Position numbers and translations under genes: made by a program. Below, piece by piece: positions 52,416 through 61,326 of a DNA stretch of 64,000 nucleotides (position 1 is the first letter of the stretch; every line of letters begins with the position of its first letter). The stretch is from CBFDBF01 sp050293315. GTDB lineage: Bacteria > Pseudomonadota > Gammaproteobacteria > Chromatiales > Chromatiaceae. Where the stretch lies: the NCBI GenBank assembly GCA_050293315.1, contig JBNKMS010000030.1, forward strand, positions 1 through 64,000, given 5' to 3'. The notes below the pieces were generated by a model. That model ran no database searches. It was given only the letters and a program-made list of their open reading frames with translations, and had not been told where the DNA came from.

Positions 52416-53177
52416 ATGTTCAATATACTGCGCAAAGGGGGACAACCACAGGGTATCGGGAAGGCTGTAGGGGGAGGCTCATTCCAGGTCTCCAACCCTA
52501 AACACCTGAACCTACTGCTAACCAATGCATATGAGACCCACGCCCTCTTTCTTGCCTACTTCAAAGATCATCCTGAACAATATACCACTGCACTGCTTGG
52601 GGTCTATCCAGAACACGGTTTCATCGTATTGGATGAATTCTCCCCCAAAGAGGGGCATGAACTACTCCTGGAGAAAAATGAGTGCAAGGTCACCGGAAAG
52701 CTGGATGGAGTAGATCTGCGCTTTAGTGTAAAGCTAATTGAGGCGCGCACAAAGTCTGGCATCGCCTTCTACAAGATAGAGACCCCTAAGACTGTATTCT
52801 ACCGACAGCGCAGGGAGGATTTTCGCGTCTCAACCGGGGCCGAAAACATCCCGTTCCTCGGCTATCGTGGCAAAGATTACCAGCAAACACTACGCGGTTC
52901 TGTAGTCGACATCTCAGCTGAAGGAATGGGCATCTTGCTGGATGATGCAGTCAACATATATCCAGGCGACCTGTTGCCGGCCTGCACAGTGACACTGCCC
53001 AACAAAGAGAAGATACTGTTCTCACTCGAAGCGCGCTGTGTGCAGACGAACAGAGAGCGCGGCACCAGTCGTATAGGGGGGCGCTTCGCGGAAATAGACC
53101 ACCCCTCACACCGCAAGGTAGTACGTCTGCTAAAAAAACTGGAACGAGAGCAGTGCAAGCGCCTGCGCCGCACCTGA
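52416..53177 (+). CDS. ycgR: PilZ-domain flagellar brake protein (YcgR type)
   Basis: About 253 residues. An N-terminal YcgR domain (TNAYETHALFLAYFKDHPEQYTTALL) is followed by a PilZ domain with the c-di-GMP motif RQRREDFRV and the second motif DISAEGMG. Such proteins slow the motor when c-di-GMP is high. I start at ATG 52416; an in-frame extension overlaps flgN and is not YcgR-like. Confidence 0.9.
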   Translation: MFNILRKGGQPQGIGKAVGGGSFQVSNPKHLNLLLTNAYETHALFLAYFKDHPEQYTTALLGVYPEHGFIVLDEFSPKEGHELLLEKNECKVTGKLDGVDLRFSVKLIEARTKSGIAFYKIETPKTVFYRQRREDFRVSTGAENIPFLGYRGKDYQQTLRGSVVDISAEGMGILLDDAVNIYPGDLLPACTVTLPNKEKILFSLEARCVQTNRERGTSRIGGRFAEIDHPSHRKVVRLLKKLEREQCKRLRRT

Positions 53178-53225
53178 CAGAACTCTGGCAACCTATAATA
53201 ATCCGGTGCTAAAATGCTAAATATT

Positions 53226-53301
<76 letters not shown>

Positions 53302-53313
53302 ATACCCCATCTA

Positions 53314-53390
53314 GCCCCTGTAGCTCAGCAGGATAGAGCATCCGCCTCCTAAGCGGAAGGTCACACGTTCGAATCGTGTCAGGGGCGCCA
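53314..53390 (+). tRNA. tRNA-Arg(CCT)
   Basis: A 77-base cloverleaf with encoded CCA. Acceptor stem GCCCCTG/CAGGGGC, T-loop TTCGAAT and anticodon loop CTCCTAA give anticodon CCT for the rare AGG codon. It follows the Ala tRNA after a 12-base spacer. Confidence 0.93.
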
Positions 53391-53550
53391 TATTCTCTTT
53401 ATTAACAGATCCTGACCATTCTGATAGACTCATGGTTGCATGGAATAACAGATTATGAGCAGGAAGCTATCAGACCAATAACCAGTCCCTGCTAAATATC
53501 CATTCCATAGCAAAACAGGCGCTATCTACGTATAGCCGCAGGGGGACACA

Positions 53551-55236
53551 ATGATTCGCAACGCACTGTTAATAGCGGTTATTGCTCTCACCGTGTCTGG
53601 CTGCGCTGTAATCCCGTTCGGTACATCTACCAACAAAGATCGGGAAACATCCAACGAGGATGACTACTCTAAGCAGGCCAGCTTTACTCTACGCGAAGAT
53701 CGCGTACCGGATGCATGCGCACAACAGCGGATCACTGAACCCAAGCAACAAACGAGTGTGCTTGTATTGCTGGCCCTCTCTGGTGGCGGCTCTCGCGCCG
53801 CATATTTCTCCGCACTATCGATGCTGGAGATGCAAAAAATCAACTTAACGATAGACGAGCATGAGAGCAATGTCCTACACGAAGTAGATGCCATCTCTTC
53901 AGTATCAGGCGGATCTATGGCTGCCGCCTACTATGCGATCTCCACTGATCCAGGCACTGAATGCGCGGGCCAAGCAGGGCGCACTTGGGATGTCGACCAT
54001 GACGACGAGATCAGGTCACTGATGACCAGTAACTACAGGGGTAAATGGATAGGCAACTGGTTCTGGCCCACGAATATCCTCGCCTTTTGGTTTAGCCACT
54101 ATGACCGCACAGACATAATGGCCCAAACATTGTCCGATAATTTATTTGATGAGCGGCCACTAGGCGGTGACCTTGATATGGGCGAACTTAACCCACTACG
54201 CCCAAATCTGATCATGAATGCCACTTCAGGAAGCCGTGGTGAAGTGAACGGTATTCGCTTCGGCCAGGTTTTTACCTTTACCACCGAGGATTTCGATCGC
54301 ATCTGCTCATCCATAAACGATTATTCCGTAGCACGCGCGGTTATGGCCTCTGCCACCTTCCCGGGAGCGTTCAACTTCATGACCTTGAAGGATTTGTGCC
54401 CACATGACAGCGACACAGGAAAAAAAGAGGCGCGTTACCTACATGTTTTCGACGGAGGCACAGCCGACAACCTCGGCCTTACAAGCATCAAGCGGGTGAT
54501 CTGGGAAGCCTTAAATGACCGCGACAAGAATTTTCCGGCCCTAAAACATAAACATGTAATTGTAATCCTAGTGGACGCATTCACGGATTCCAGTGGCGTT
54601 GATCCAAGCAAGCCTGACCCGCGCGGTTTTTTTGACTTCATCATGGATACAAACGTCGTTGATGCAACAAGTTCCCTCCTTGAGGCCAACCGCAAGAGTC
54701 TGTTAAAAGAGTTCGAGGATGGCAAAATATTTGAGCACAGCATGACGGAAAACGGCGCCAAGAGGGAAAGCTGCGAAAAATTCTTTTATGCTGCTACTGA
54801 TAAACACTATTGCGCCAAGTCGGCCAACTACTGGGCCAGCCTCGATAGTAAAATTGGCAAGAAGCTTACATTTGTACATCTAGGATTCAATGACATCGGA
54901 GATGTCGAAGGATGCAAAGGAGACAATGGCGAGCCAGCCCCGCCAGACTGTCTGCGGCAACAACTCAACAACATAGCCACCGACTTCAAATTTAAACGCA
55001 GAAAAGACCCAAGCACCGGGTTAACTGATGCCGAGGCAATTGCCTGTGGGGTACCACTGCTGTTTGGACGGGTAGATCAAAAAGCGTGCAAGGGCCTTGT
55101 CCCAGCATATTCCCGCGCTCTCAAGAGGAAATGGGCAAAAGTAAAAACAATTCTAGAGAATACACCTATTGATCCTAAGCAAAACACCAGTCCAGAAGGA
55201 GAAGAGCCGCAGACGCCCTTACCAGTTGAACCATAA
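53551..55236 (+). CDS. patatin/cPLA2-like lipoprotein
   Basis: A 561-residue lipoprotein. Residues 1-18 form a lipoprotein signal with the lipobox VSGC. The lipase fold has the oxyanion loop SGGGSRAAYF (about 77-86), the nucleophile region SVSGGS with Ser119, and the catalytic Asp in FDGGTADNLG. This is the Ser-Asp dyad of patatin-type phospholipases. Its membrane anchor suggests action on phospholipids in the periplasm or at the outer membrane. It follows the tRNA pair, and its length exceeds common bacterial patatins (about 300-350). Confidence 0.88.
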   Translation: MIRNALLIAVIALTVSGCAVIPFGTSTNKDRETSNEDDYSKQASFTLREDRVPDACAQQRITEPKQQTSVLVLLALSGGGSRAAYFSALSMLEMQKINLTIDEHESNVLHEVDAISSVSGGSMAAAYYAISTDPGTECAGQAGRTWDVDHDDEIRSLMTSNYRGKWIGNWFWPTNILAFWFSHYDRTDIMAQTLSDNLFDERPLGGDLDMGELNPLRPNLIMNATSGSRGEVNGIRFGQVFTFTTEDFDRICSSINDYSVARAVMASATFPGAFNFMTLKDLCPHDSDTGKKEARYLHVFDGGTADNLGLTSIKRVIWEALNDRDKNFPALKHKHVIVILVDAFTDSSGVDPSKPDPRGFFDFIMDTNVVDATSSLLEANRKSLLKEFEDGKIFEHSMTENGAKRESCEKFFYAATDKHYCAKSANYWASLDSKIGKKLTFVHLGFNDIGDVEGCKGDNGEPAPPDCLRQQLNNIATDFKFKRRKDPSTGLTDAEAIACGVPLLFGRVDQKACKGLVPAYSRALKRKWAKVKTILENTPIDPKQNTSPEGEEPQTPLPVEP

Positions 55237-55260
55237 TAATATACAGCAGGGACAAACGTA

Positions 55261-57210
55261 CTATCGGCTCTTCAGGCCATCCTCCAATCCCCGCTGTAGT
55301 GGCTCCAAGTGTTTTTCATAACGCCGCCAGCGCTCGGTGGAATCTTTATACACCGGCTGACGCACCTGCCATTGACTGGCGGTCTGCACGGAGCGTTCCG
55401 ACTTATGAAACTCCAGACAGGCGTCATCCCACTCCAGACCGCAGAACTCAATCAGCTGTCGAGTTACCCCCTCCTGATCAGCCACCAAATCCTCATATTG
55501 CAGCTCAAACATTGGGTTAGGCAACACCTTGCGCCAGTGCTCCATCAGACGTTCGTACTGACGGTAGTAGTGGCCCAACTCATAGAGATCCCACTTATAG
55601 TTATGCTCGGCAACAAAGTTCTGAAAAAAGATAGAGATGCAGTTATCCAACGGATTACGGCGACAGTGAATCACCCTCGCCTTGGGCAGCAGATATGCTA
55701 TCGTCCCCAATAGCAGAAAATTGTGCGGCATCTTATCGCTGACCCGGCTCGCCTCTGGATCATAGGCCTGCAGATTTTCGAGAAACCTATTGGTAACCGC
55801 AGAGAGGGTATCGCTATCCAAAAGCCGTAACGCTTCCGGATATTCACTCCCCTTGCCTGCCAGACGGGTCAAGTGGGAGCCAATACGACCGATATCCCCC
55901 AACTCACCGGCCCCGAAAACCTGTGGATGGCTAGAAATGATCTGTTCGGTAAGGGTGGTACCGGAACGGGGCATACCTAGGATGAATACAGGCAGCTCTG
56001 ACTCAACACCAGGCCATTTCCGCTCTGCAAATAACTCTTGGTTAAAGAAATCAATTAGCCGATCGAAGAACTCATCGCTCTTCTGTCTATCGTAATTAAT
56101 GCTCTGACACTTAATACGGTTTCCGCTGAGATAGTGGTTAAAGGCATCATCATAGCGTCGGCAATCATTGTAGACTTTACCCAATGAGAAATGTAACCCG
56201 ATAATAATTGCGTCATCCACCCCTTTCTGGCCCAAGGCCCGCTCTATGGCCTGTTCCATCTCGGAGATCTCCGGATCGCCCTCCTGGAATTTTTTCGACG
56301 CAGCGATATTACTAAACACCTCAACCGCATCCGGGTTGATCTCCAGTATCTTATGGGCGTACTGCTGCGCCTCATCATGCCTGCCGACAACCAACAACAG
56401 CCAACTCATTGCCGCCAGGCTTACTAAATCGTCCTGCGGCGCCAACTCCAATGCCTTAGCTGCCAGTTCCAGCGCCTCATCTCCCTTACCTGACCACTGT
56501 AGGGCGGCCGCATACTCCAACATCAGCCCATAGTTATTTGGTTTGCGCCGCATCGCCTCTGCAAACAGAGGCAACGCCTTTTCAGTGATATGTAGCTTGC
56601 TATAGAGCTGCGCCAGGGCAATGTATGCGTCGGTAAACCCTCTATCGTTGCGAATCGCCTCCTGGTAGTGGTGGATCGCCAATCCATTACGCTCCTGCCC
56701 CATACAGAGCACGGCCATATTATAGTGGGCCTGAGCAAAACCGGGACGCAACTCAAGGGCCTGCAGAAACTCCCTCTCCGCGGCCTCCATATCACCTTTC
56801 TCCTGATACATGGAGCCCAACCCATTCCTTAGCTCAGGGATATTTGGTTTGATCTTCAAGGCAGCCTGATAGTGCTTGATAGCCTCATCAGAACGCCCGA
56901 TCTCCCTACAGGCATTGCCCAGGTTAACTCTAAAATCAGCATTATCAGGCGCACTCTTTACCGCATCCCGCAAAAGTTTGACTCCTCTTGCAGGATCGCC
57001 TGCGCGACAGGCAATCAGACCACGAAAATGGAGCACATCTGGCAATCCTGGCGCCTGTTTTAGTATACGTCTACAGAGGGTATCGGCCTGAGCCATATCA
57101 CCGCGTTGAAAACAGGCCAGCGCCTGATTGAAAAACTGTTGTAGCTCCTGGGGACTCGCTTGAACCGCCCCATGCCCAGCACGCCTATCTATGCCTTTTT
57201 TCTTACCCAT
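55261..57210 (-). CDS. TPR-sulfotransferase fusion
   Basis: A 649-residue cytoplasmic protein. Residues about 20-370 hold eight or more TPR repeats; residues about 400-645 form a sulfotransferase domain with the PAPS 5'-phosphosulfate loop GMPRSGTTL (412-420) and the 3'-phosphate site around VIHCRRNPLDNCISIFF. TPR-sulfotransferases occur in many marine proteobacteria and could modify surface glycans or proteins. It is convergent with the patatin gene and separated by 24 bases. Confidence 0.9.
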   Translation of the reverse strand: MGKKKGIDRRAGHGAVQASPQELQQFFNQALACFQRGDMAQADTLCRRILKQAPGLPDVLHFRGLIACRAGDPARGVKLLRDAVKSAPDNADFRVNLGNACREIGRSDEAIKHYQAALKIKPNIPELRNGLGSMYQEKGDMEAAEREFLQALELRPGFAQAHYNMAVLCMGQERNGLAIHHYQEAIRNDRGFTDAYIALAQLYSKLHITEKALPLFAEAMRRKPNNYGLMLEYAAALQWSGKGDEALELAAKALELAPQDDLVSLAAMSWLLLVVGRHDEAQQYAHKILEINPDAVEVFSNIAASKKFQEGDPEISEMEQAIERALGQKGVDDAIIIGLHFSLGKVYNDCRRYDDAFNHYLSGNRIKCQSINYDRQKSDEFFDRLIDFFNQELFAERKWPGVESELPVFILGMPRSGTTLTEQIISSHPQVFGAGELGDIGRIGSHLTRLAGKGSEYPEALRLLDSDTLSAVTNRFLENLQAYDPEASRVSDKMPHNFLLLGTIAYLLPKARVIHCRRNPLDNCISIFFQNFVAEHNYKWDLYELGHYYRQYERLMEHWRKVLPNPMFELQYEDLVADQEGVTRQLIEFCGLEWDDACLEFHKSERSVQTASQWQVRQPVYKDSTERWRRYEKHLEPLQRGLEDGLKSR

Positions 57211-57270
57211 GTCTTATGCCTGCTCAAATTCACCACCGCTATTTTCGAACGTAACGGGTCACAAAACAAC

Positions 57271-57294
57271 AAAAGCCCGCAAATGCGGGCTTTT
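57271..57294 (-). terminator. terminator downstream of tRNA-Gln
   Basis: AAAAGCCCGC, an AAAT loop and GCGGGCTTTT give a 10-pair stem with a run of Ts on both strands. It lies just downstream of the leftward tRNA-Gln gene. Confidence 0.85.
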
Positions 57295-57304
57295 GTGGAT
57301 GGAT

Positions 57305-57378
57305 TGGCTGGGGACCGAGGATTCGAACCTCGACATGCGGAGTCAGAGTCCGGTGTCCTACCATTAGACGAGTCCCCA
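57305..57378 (-). tRNA. tRNA-Gln(CTG)
   Basis: A 74-base cloverleaf with encoded CCA. It starts TGGGGAC and ends GTCCCCAGCCA; the T-loop is TTCGAAT and the anticodon loop CTCTGAC gives CTG. The bottom-outer pair of the anticodon stem looks like a C-C mismatch (27-43), which differs from the usual C-G in Gln tRNAs. Confidence 0.88.
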
Positions 57379-57417
57379 ATTCAGGGTCGAGGTATCAAGA
57401 CCCTTAATAAAAACGTC

Positions 57418-57810
57418 TTAACGCTTCGAGTACTGTGGACGCTTGCGTGCCTTGTGCAGACCAACTTTCTTACGCTCAACAGCACGGGCATCACGAGTCA
57501 GGAAGCCTGCCTTGCGCAGAGTGGTGTGCAGTGAACTATCATAGCTGTCCAGGGCGCGGGCGATACCGTGACGAATGGCGCCAGCCTGACCGGTAGTACC
57601 ACCACCACGGACAGTTGCACGTACATCGATCTTATCCAGCATATCCGCGACTTCAAGTGCCTGACGCACCACCATGCGGGCGGTTTCACGGCCGAAGAAC
57701 TTGTCCAGCGGGCGGTTGTTTACGGTTATCTCGCCGCTACCGGGGGTGATAAATACACGTGCCGCGGAACTTTTGCGACGACCGGTTGCGTAAATTGTAG
57801 TCTCTGCCAT
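57418..57810 (-). CDS. rpsI: 30S ribosomal protein S9
   Basis: A 130-residue S9: YATGRRKSSAARVFITPGSGEITVNNRPLD and the basic C-terminus KARKRPQYSKR. It is 35 bases downstream of rplM in the standard two-gene operon, and tRNA-Gln follows. Confidence 0.97.
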   Translation of the reverse strand: MAETTIYATGRRKSSAARVFITPGSGEITVNNRPLDKFFGRETARMVVRQALEVADMLDKIDVRATVRGGGTTGQAGAIRHGIARALDSYDSSLHTTLRKAGFLTRDARAVERKKVGLHKARKRPQYSKR

Positions 57811-57845
57811 CTCTATCTATTCCAATAATTAAACGGTAACTAGGC

Positions 57846-58274
57846 CTATAGCTCCAGTGGCTGCGGCTGTTGTGCCTGATTCTTATGCTCTGGACCGGCA
57901 TATACCCGAAGCTTACCGATCATGCTACGGCCAAGGGAGTTTTTCGGCAGCATTCCTTTCACCGCCTTCTCAATCACCTGCTCCGGAGCCTTTGCCAGCA
58001 GCTTTTCCAGGCTGATGGATTTCAGGTTACCTATATAGCCGGTGTGGTGATGGTACATCTTGTCACTCATCTTGTTACCGGTTACCCGGATCTTCTCCGC
58101 ATTAATCACGACAATATAGTCGCCGGTATCTACATGCGGTGTATATTCAGGTTTATGCTTGCCGCGCAAACGGAACGCAATAGCGCTGGCCAGCCTACCG
58201 AGGGTCTTGTCGGTGGCGTCTACCAGATACCAGTCTCGGCGAACTTCCGCCGGCTTTGCACTTACAGTGGTCAT
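57846..58274 (-). CDS. rplM: 50S ribosomal protein L13
   Basis: A protein of 142 residues starting MTTVSAKPAEVRRDWYLVDATDKTLGRLAS, with GDYIVVINAEKIRVTGNKMSDK. GGAG lies nine bases before the ATG at 58274; a five-residue TTG extension is the alternative. Confidence 0.97.
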   Translation of the reverse strand: MTTVSAKPAEVRRDWYLVDATDKTLGRLASAIAFRLRGKHKPEYTPHVDTGDYIVVINAEKIRVTGNKMSDKMYHHHTGYIGNLKSISLEKLLAKAPEQVIEKAVKGMLPKNSLGRSMIGKLRVYAGPEHKNQAQQPQPLEL

Positions 58275-58488
58275 CAGAACTCGCTCCAAAGGGAGAAAAC
58301 GCTTGAAAAAAGAGCGGAAATGTTACCCGAACCGGACCCAGGATACAAGCCTGTTTTGCCATGTATTACCACTATTTCTCGCTCAGCAGAAGATTAGAGC
58401 ATGGCCCAAATATGGTAGCATCCCTCCCACTACACCCTAATATATACCGAAGATTACTGAACTGCGAAATGAGAGATGCGATCTAGCC

Positions 58489-59700
58489 GTGCATCCTAGA
58501 GAAATCCTTGCCGAGGCCGACCGTTGTGTTAAGTGCGGTTACTGCCTCCCCCACTGCCCGACCTATATGCAATTTTTGCATGAGGGAGAGTCCCCCCGTG
58601 GACGGATAGCGCTGATCCAGGCCGCTGTGGAGGGAGCACTAACAGGGGACCGCCTGCAGGCCTACCTTGACCACTGCCTGCTCTGCCGCGCCTGCGAGAC
58701 CGCCTGTCCATCTGGGGTACACTATGGAGAGCTGATTACTTCCGCTCGCGCGCTGCAACAGGAGTCGCCACTACGCAGACAGATCAGCAGACTGCAGCTT
58801 GCCCTGCTCTCCCGTATGCCCTATCTGCATCCTGCCAACTGGCTCACCTATCTGCTGCAGAAGAGCGGGCTGCTATATATCTTCACCCGTCTCGGTGGTA
58901 GCAGGGTACGACATGGTGCGGCACTGCTGCCTCCACTGCAACCTCCTACGCTCTGGCTGCAGAGCTACCCGCCTGAAGGGGTGAGCCACGGTCGGGTAGG
59001 ACTCTTTACCGGCTGTGTCAGTCGAATTACGGAACAGCCTACACTGCAGGCCGCTATCACCATACTCAACCGCCTCGGCATTGAGGTCGTAGTACCGGCA
59101 GATCAGGGCTGTTGCGGCGCCATGCATCAGAGTACCGGAGATGAAGCGGCAGCCAGCAGCATGGCGCAACTAAACCAGCGCCTATTCACAGACTCAGGGG
59201 TCGACACCGTTGTCACTGTTGCCAGCGGCTGTGGCGCACAACTTACCGAGGCATGGGAAGATCTCGCGGTGGTTGATATCAGTAGTTACCTGCTTGGTCT
59301 ACCTGGAATCAACAGCATAGATCTACAGCCCCTGGAGAGGCGGGTCGCACTGCATACCCCCTGCTCTCTAAAAAATGTTATGCATGCGGCTAGCGGACCG
59401 CTTCAGCTACTGCAGTATATCCCTGATATAGAACTCTTCCCCCTGCCTGACAACGGCCTCTGCTGCGGTGGCGCTGGTCGCTACCTGCTGACCCAACCAG
59501 ATATCGCCGACGAGCTACGCCAAGACAAGATAGATGCCCTTAGAAACAGCCGTGCCGAGATCCTGCTCACCTCCAACAGCGGCTGCGCGCTCCATCTGGC
59601 CGCTGGAATTAGGGAGGCAAAACTCAAGATCGAAGTACTGCATCCGGTAGAACTACTGGCGAGACAAAGCGTCCCTACAGCAACTCAAAATCGTGACTGA
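58489..59700 (+). CDS. glcF: GlcF-type iron-sulfur subunit of a glycolate oxidase-like enzyme
   Basis: A 403-residue protein. Two 4Fe-4S motifs sit near the N-terminus (CVKCGYCLPHCP, CLLCRACETACP) and two CCG domains follow (GCCGAMH, LCCGGAGRY). It would pass electrons from a flavin subunit to the quinone pool. The flavoprotein partners GlcD and GlcE are not next to it, so the partner must be elsewhere or differ. Start is a GTG. Its 3' end overlaps the convergent OsmC gene by 26 bp. Confidence 0.85.
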   Translation: MHPREILAEADRCVKCGYCLPHCPTYMQFLHEGESPRGRIALIQAAVEGALTGDRLQAYLDHCLLCRACETACPSGVHYGELITSARALQQESPLRRQISRLQLALLSRMPYLHPANWLTYLLQKSGLLYIFTRLGGSRVRHGAALLPPLQPPTLWLQSYPPEGVSHGRVGLFTGCVSRITEQPTLQAAITILNRLGIEVVVPADQGCCGAMHQSTGDEAAASSMAQLNQRLFTDSGVDTVVTVASGCGAQLTEAWEDLAVVDISSYLLGLPGINSIDLQPLERRVALHTPCSLKNVMHAASGPLQLLQYIPDIELFPLPDNGLCCGGAGRYLLTQPDIADELRQDKIDALRNSRAEILLTSNSGCALHLAAGIREAKLKIEVLHPVELLARQSVPTATQNRD

Positions 59701-60085
59701 TATCTACAGTTGCACCGAGCATGATGGAGGCTGAGCAGTACTTCTCGGCGCTTAGATCGATTGCACGCTGCACCACCTTCTCAGTCAAATCCGGTCCGGC
59801 AATCTTGAAGTGAATATGGATCTTGGTAAATACCTTGGGCTCACTCTCCGCCCGCTCCGCCTGCAGCTCGACCTCACACAGGGTCACCTCCTTACGGCTC
59901 TTCTGCAGGATGTGGATTACATCAAACTGGGTACAACCACCCATCCCCAGCAGCAGCATCTCCATCGGGCGTATCCCTAGATTCTCACCACCAAACTCGG
60001 GGGGGCCATCCATTGCAACCGCGTGTCCGCTCCCAGACTTTCCCAGCATCAGGCTGTTTTCTACCCATTTTACCTCCACCTTCAT
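59675..60085 (-). CDS. OsmC/Ohr-family peroxidase
   Basis: About 136 residues. Two conserved cysteines are seen in LGMGGCTQFDV and EKYCSASIM, as in OsmC-type thiol-dependent peroxidases. The start at ATG 60083-60085 has GGGAG upstream; longer frames add residues with no clear site. Its 3' end overlaps glcF from the other strand. Confidence 0.85.
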   Translation of the reverse strand: MKVEVKWVENSLMLGKSGSGHAVAMDGPPEFGGENLGIRPMEMLLLGMGGCTQFDVIHILQKSRKEVTLCEVELQAERAESEPKVFTKIHIHFKIAGPDLTEKVVQRAIDLSAEKYCSASIMLGATVDISHDFELL

Positions 60086-60217
60086 TACACTCACTCCCAT
60101 TTTTTGTGAACCAGACAGGCTGTATAAATTCGACAAGTGGCCGCAGCTTGCCTAGAATCAACTTGTTAAATACTTGTTATACAATTCTAAGACTGATATA
60201 TAGTAAATAAGCCCGAT

Positions 60218-60883
60218 ATGGACTACTCAATGACAGCAATACAGACACCGCCGCCAGAGCCGGAATACCTAGAGCCGTTACTCTCATTCTGCCACCGCAG
60301 GCGCTATCCGGCCAAGACCGATATCATCCATCCTGGTGATCCGGCCGACATCCTCTATTACCTGGTTGATGGCTCGGTAAGCATCATCATTGAGGACGCG
60401 GATGGCCGCGAGGTTGTTCTGACCTACCTCAACAAGGGTGAGTTCATCGGCGAGATGGCGCTTTTTATTCCTGCGTCCAATCGTAGTGTGCTGGTACGCA
60501 CCCGTACAGAGTGTACCATGGCGGAGATAAGCTATAACCGTCTGGAGGAGCTGTTCGATACCGAGCTGCAGGATTACGCTACAGATATTCTATACGCACT
60601 CGGCGCACAGCTGACCGAGCGTCTGCTACATACCAACGCCAAGGTTGGTCATCTGACATTCCTCGATGTTACCGGACGCATCGCCGGCACCCTGCTGGAG
60701 CTGTGTGAGCAACCGGATGCCATGACTCACCCTGACGGCATGCAGATCAAAATCACCCGGCAGGAGCTCGGGCGCATCGTCGGCTGCTCCCGCGAGATGG
60801 CTGGACGGGTACTGAAAAACCTGAGCGCACAGGGTCTTATCACCGTTAAGGGCAAGACCATTGTGGTACTAGGCGCCCGTTAG
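60218..60883 (+). CDS. crp: cAMP receptor protein, Vfr/CRP type
   Basis: A 221-residue regulator. The cyclic-nucleotide domain keeps GEFIGEMALF and the NRSVLVRTRT stretch that binds cAMP phosphate, and the helix-turn-helix is RQELGRIVGCSREMAGRVLK, nearly identical to E. coli CRP and Pseudomonas Vfr. A second cAMP contact (Ser128 in E. coli) is Asn here. A later ATG four codons in is an alternative start. It is likely a global activator. Confidence 0.92.
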   Translation: MDYSMTAIQTPPPEPEYLEPLLSFCHRRRYPAKTDIIHPGDPADILYYLVDGSVSIIIEDADGREVVLTYLNKGEFIGEMALFIPASNRSVLVRTRTECTMAEISYNRLEELFDTELQDYATDILYALGAQLTERLLHTNAKVGHLTFLDVTGRIAGTLLELCEQPDAMTHPDGMQIKITRQELGRIVGCSREMAGRVLKNLSAQGLITVKGKTIVVLGAR

Positions 60884-61326
60884 ACCGGCTCTACCTTAAG
60901 CACCACCCCTTCCACTCCGACCACCACCACCTTGGTGCCGGCAGGGCAGTCGTTGCCGCTGATCTTCCAGCTGGAGTCATCTACATAGATCTTGCCGAGC
61001 CCGTTTACAATCGGCTCATCCAGGGTGAAGGTGCGGTCAACATACTGCTCTCCCCGTCGGTTTAGTCGCGGCTGATCTGTCTCGGTTGGGTTCCTCTTCT
61101 GATACTGGTGCCAGAGAACAATAGTGGCAATGCTGAAGATGGCGAACAGCAGTATCTGGTACTCCCAGGACATACTGGAGATAAACACCATCAGTAGTCC
61201 AACCACACCGGCGGAGATCCCCATCCATATAAGGATGGCCCCGGGGGCGAATATCTCCAGTGTAACCAGGATCACCCCCAGCACCAGCCAGTGCCAATAA
61301 CTAATCTGATCAAGCAGCTCCATCAC
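60880..61326 (-). CDS. NfeD-like membrane protein
   Basis: A 148-residue protein with three N-terminal hydrophobic segments and a soluble beta-barrel-like C-terminus (GLGKIYVDDSSWKISGNDCPAGTKVVVVGVEGVVLKVE), the short NfeD form. It begins inside the end of the SPFH gene (16-base overlap), the standard NfeD-stomatin pairing, and is thought to act together with it. Its 3' end overlaps crp by four bases. Confidence 0.9.
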   Translation of the reverse strand: MMELLDQISYWHWLVLGVILVTLEIFAPGAILIWMGISAGVVGLLMVFISSMSWEYQILLFAIFSIATIVLWHQYQKRNPTETDQPRLNRRGEQYVDRTFTLDEPIVNGLGKIYVDDSSWKISGNDCPAGTKVVVVGVEGVVLKVEPV

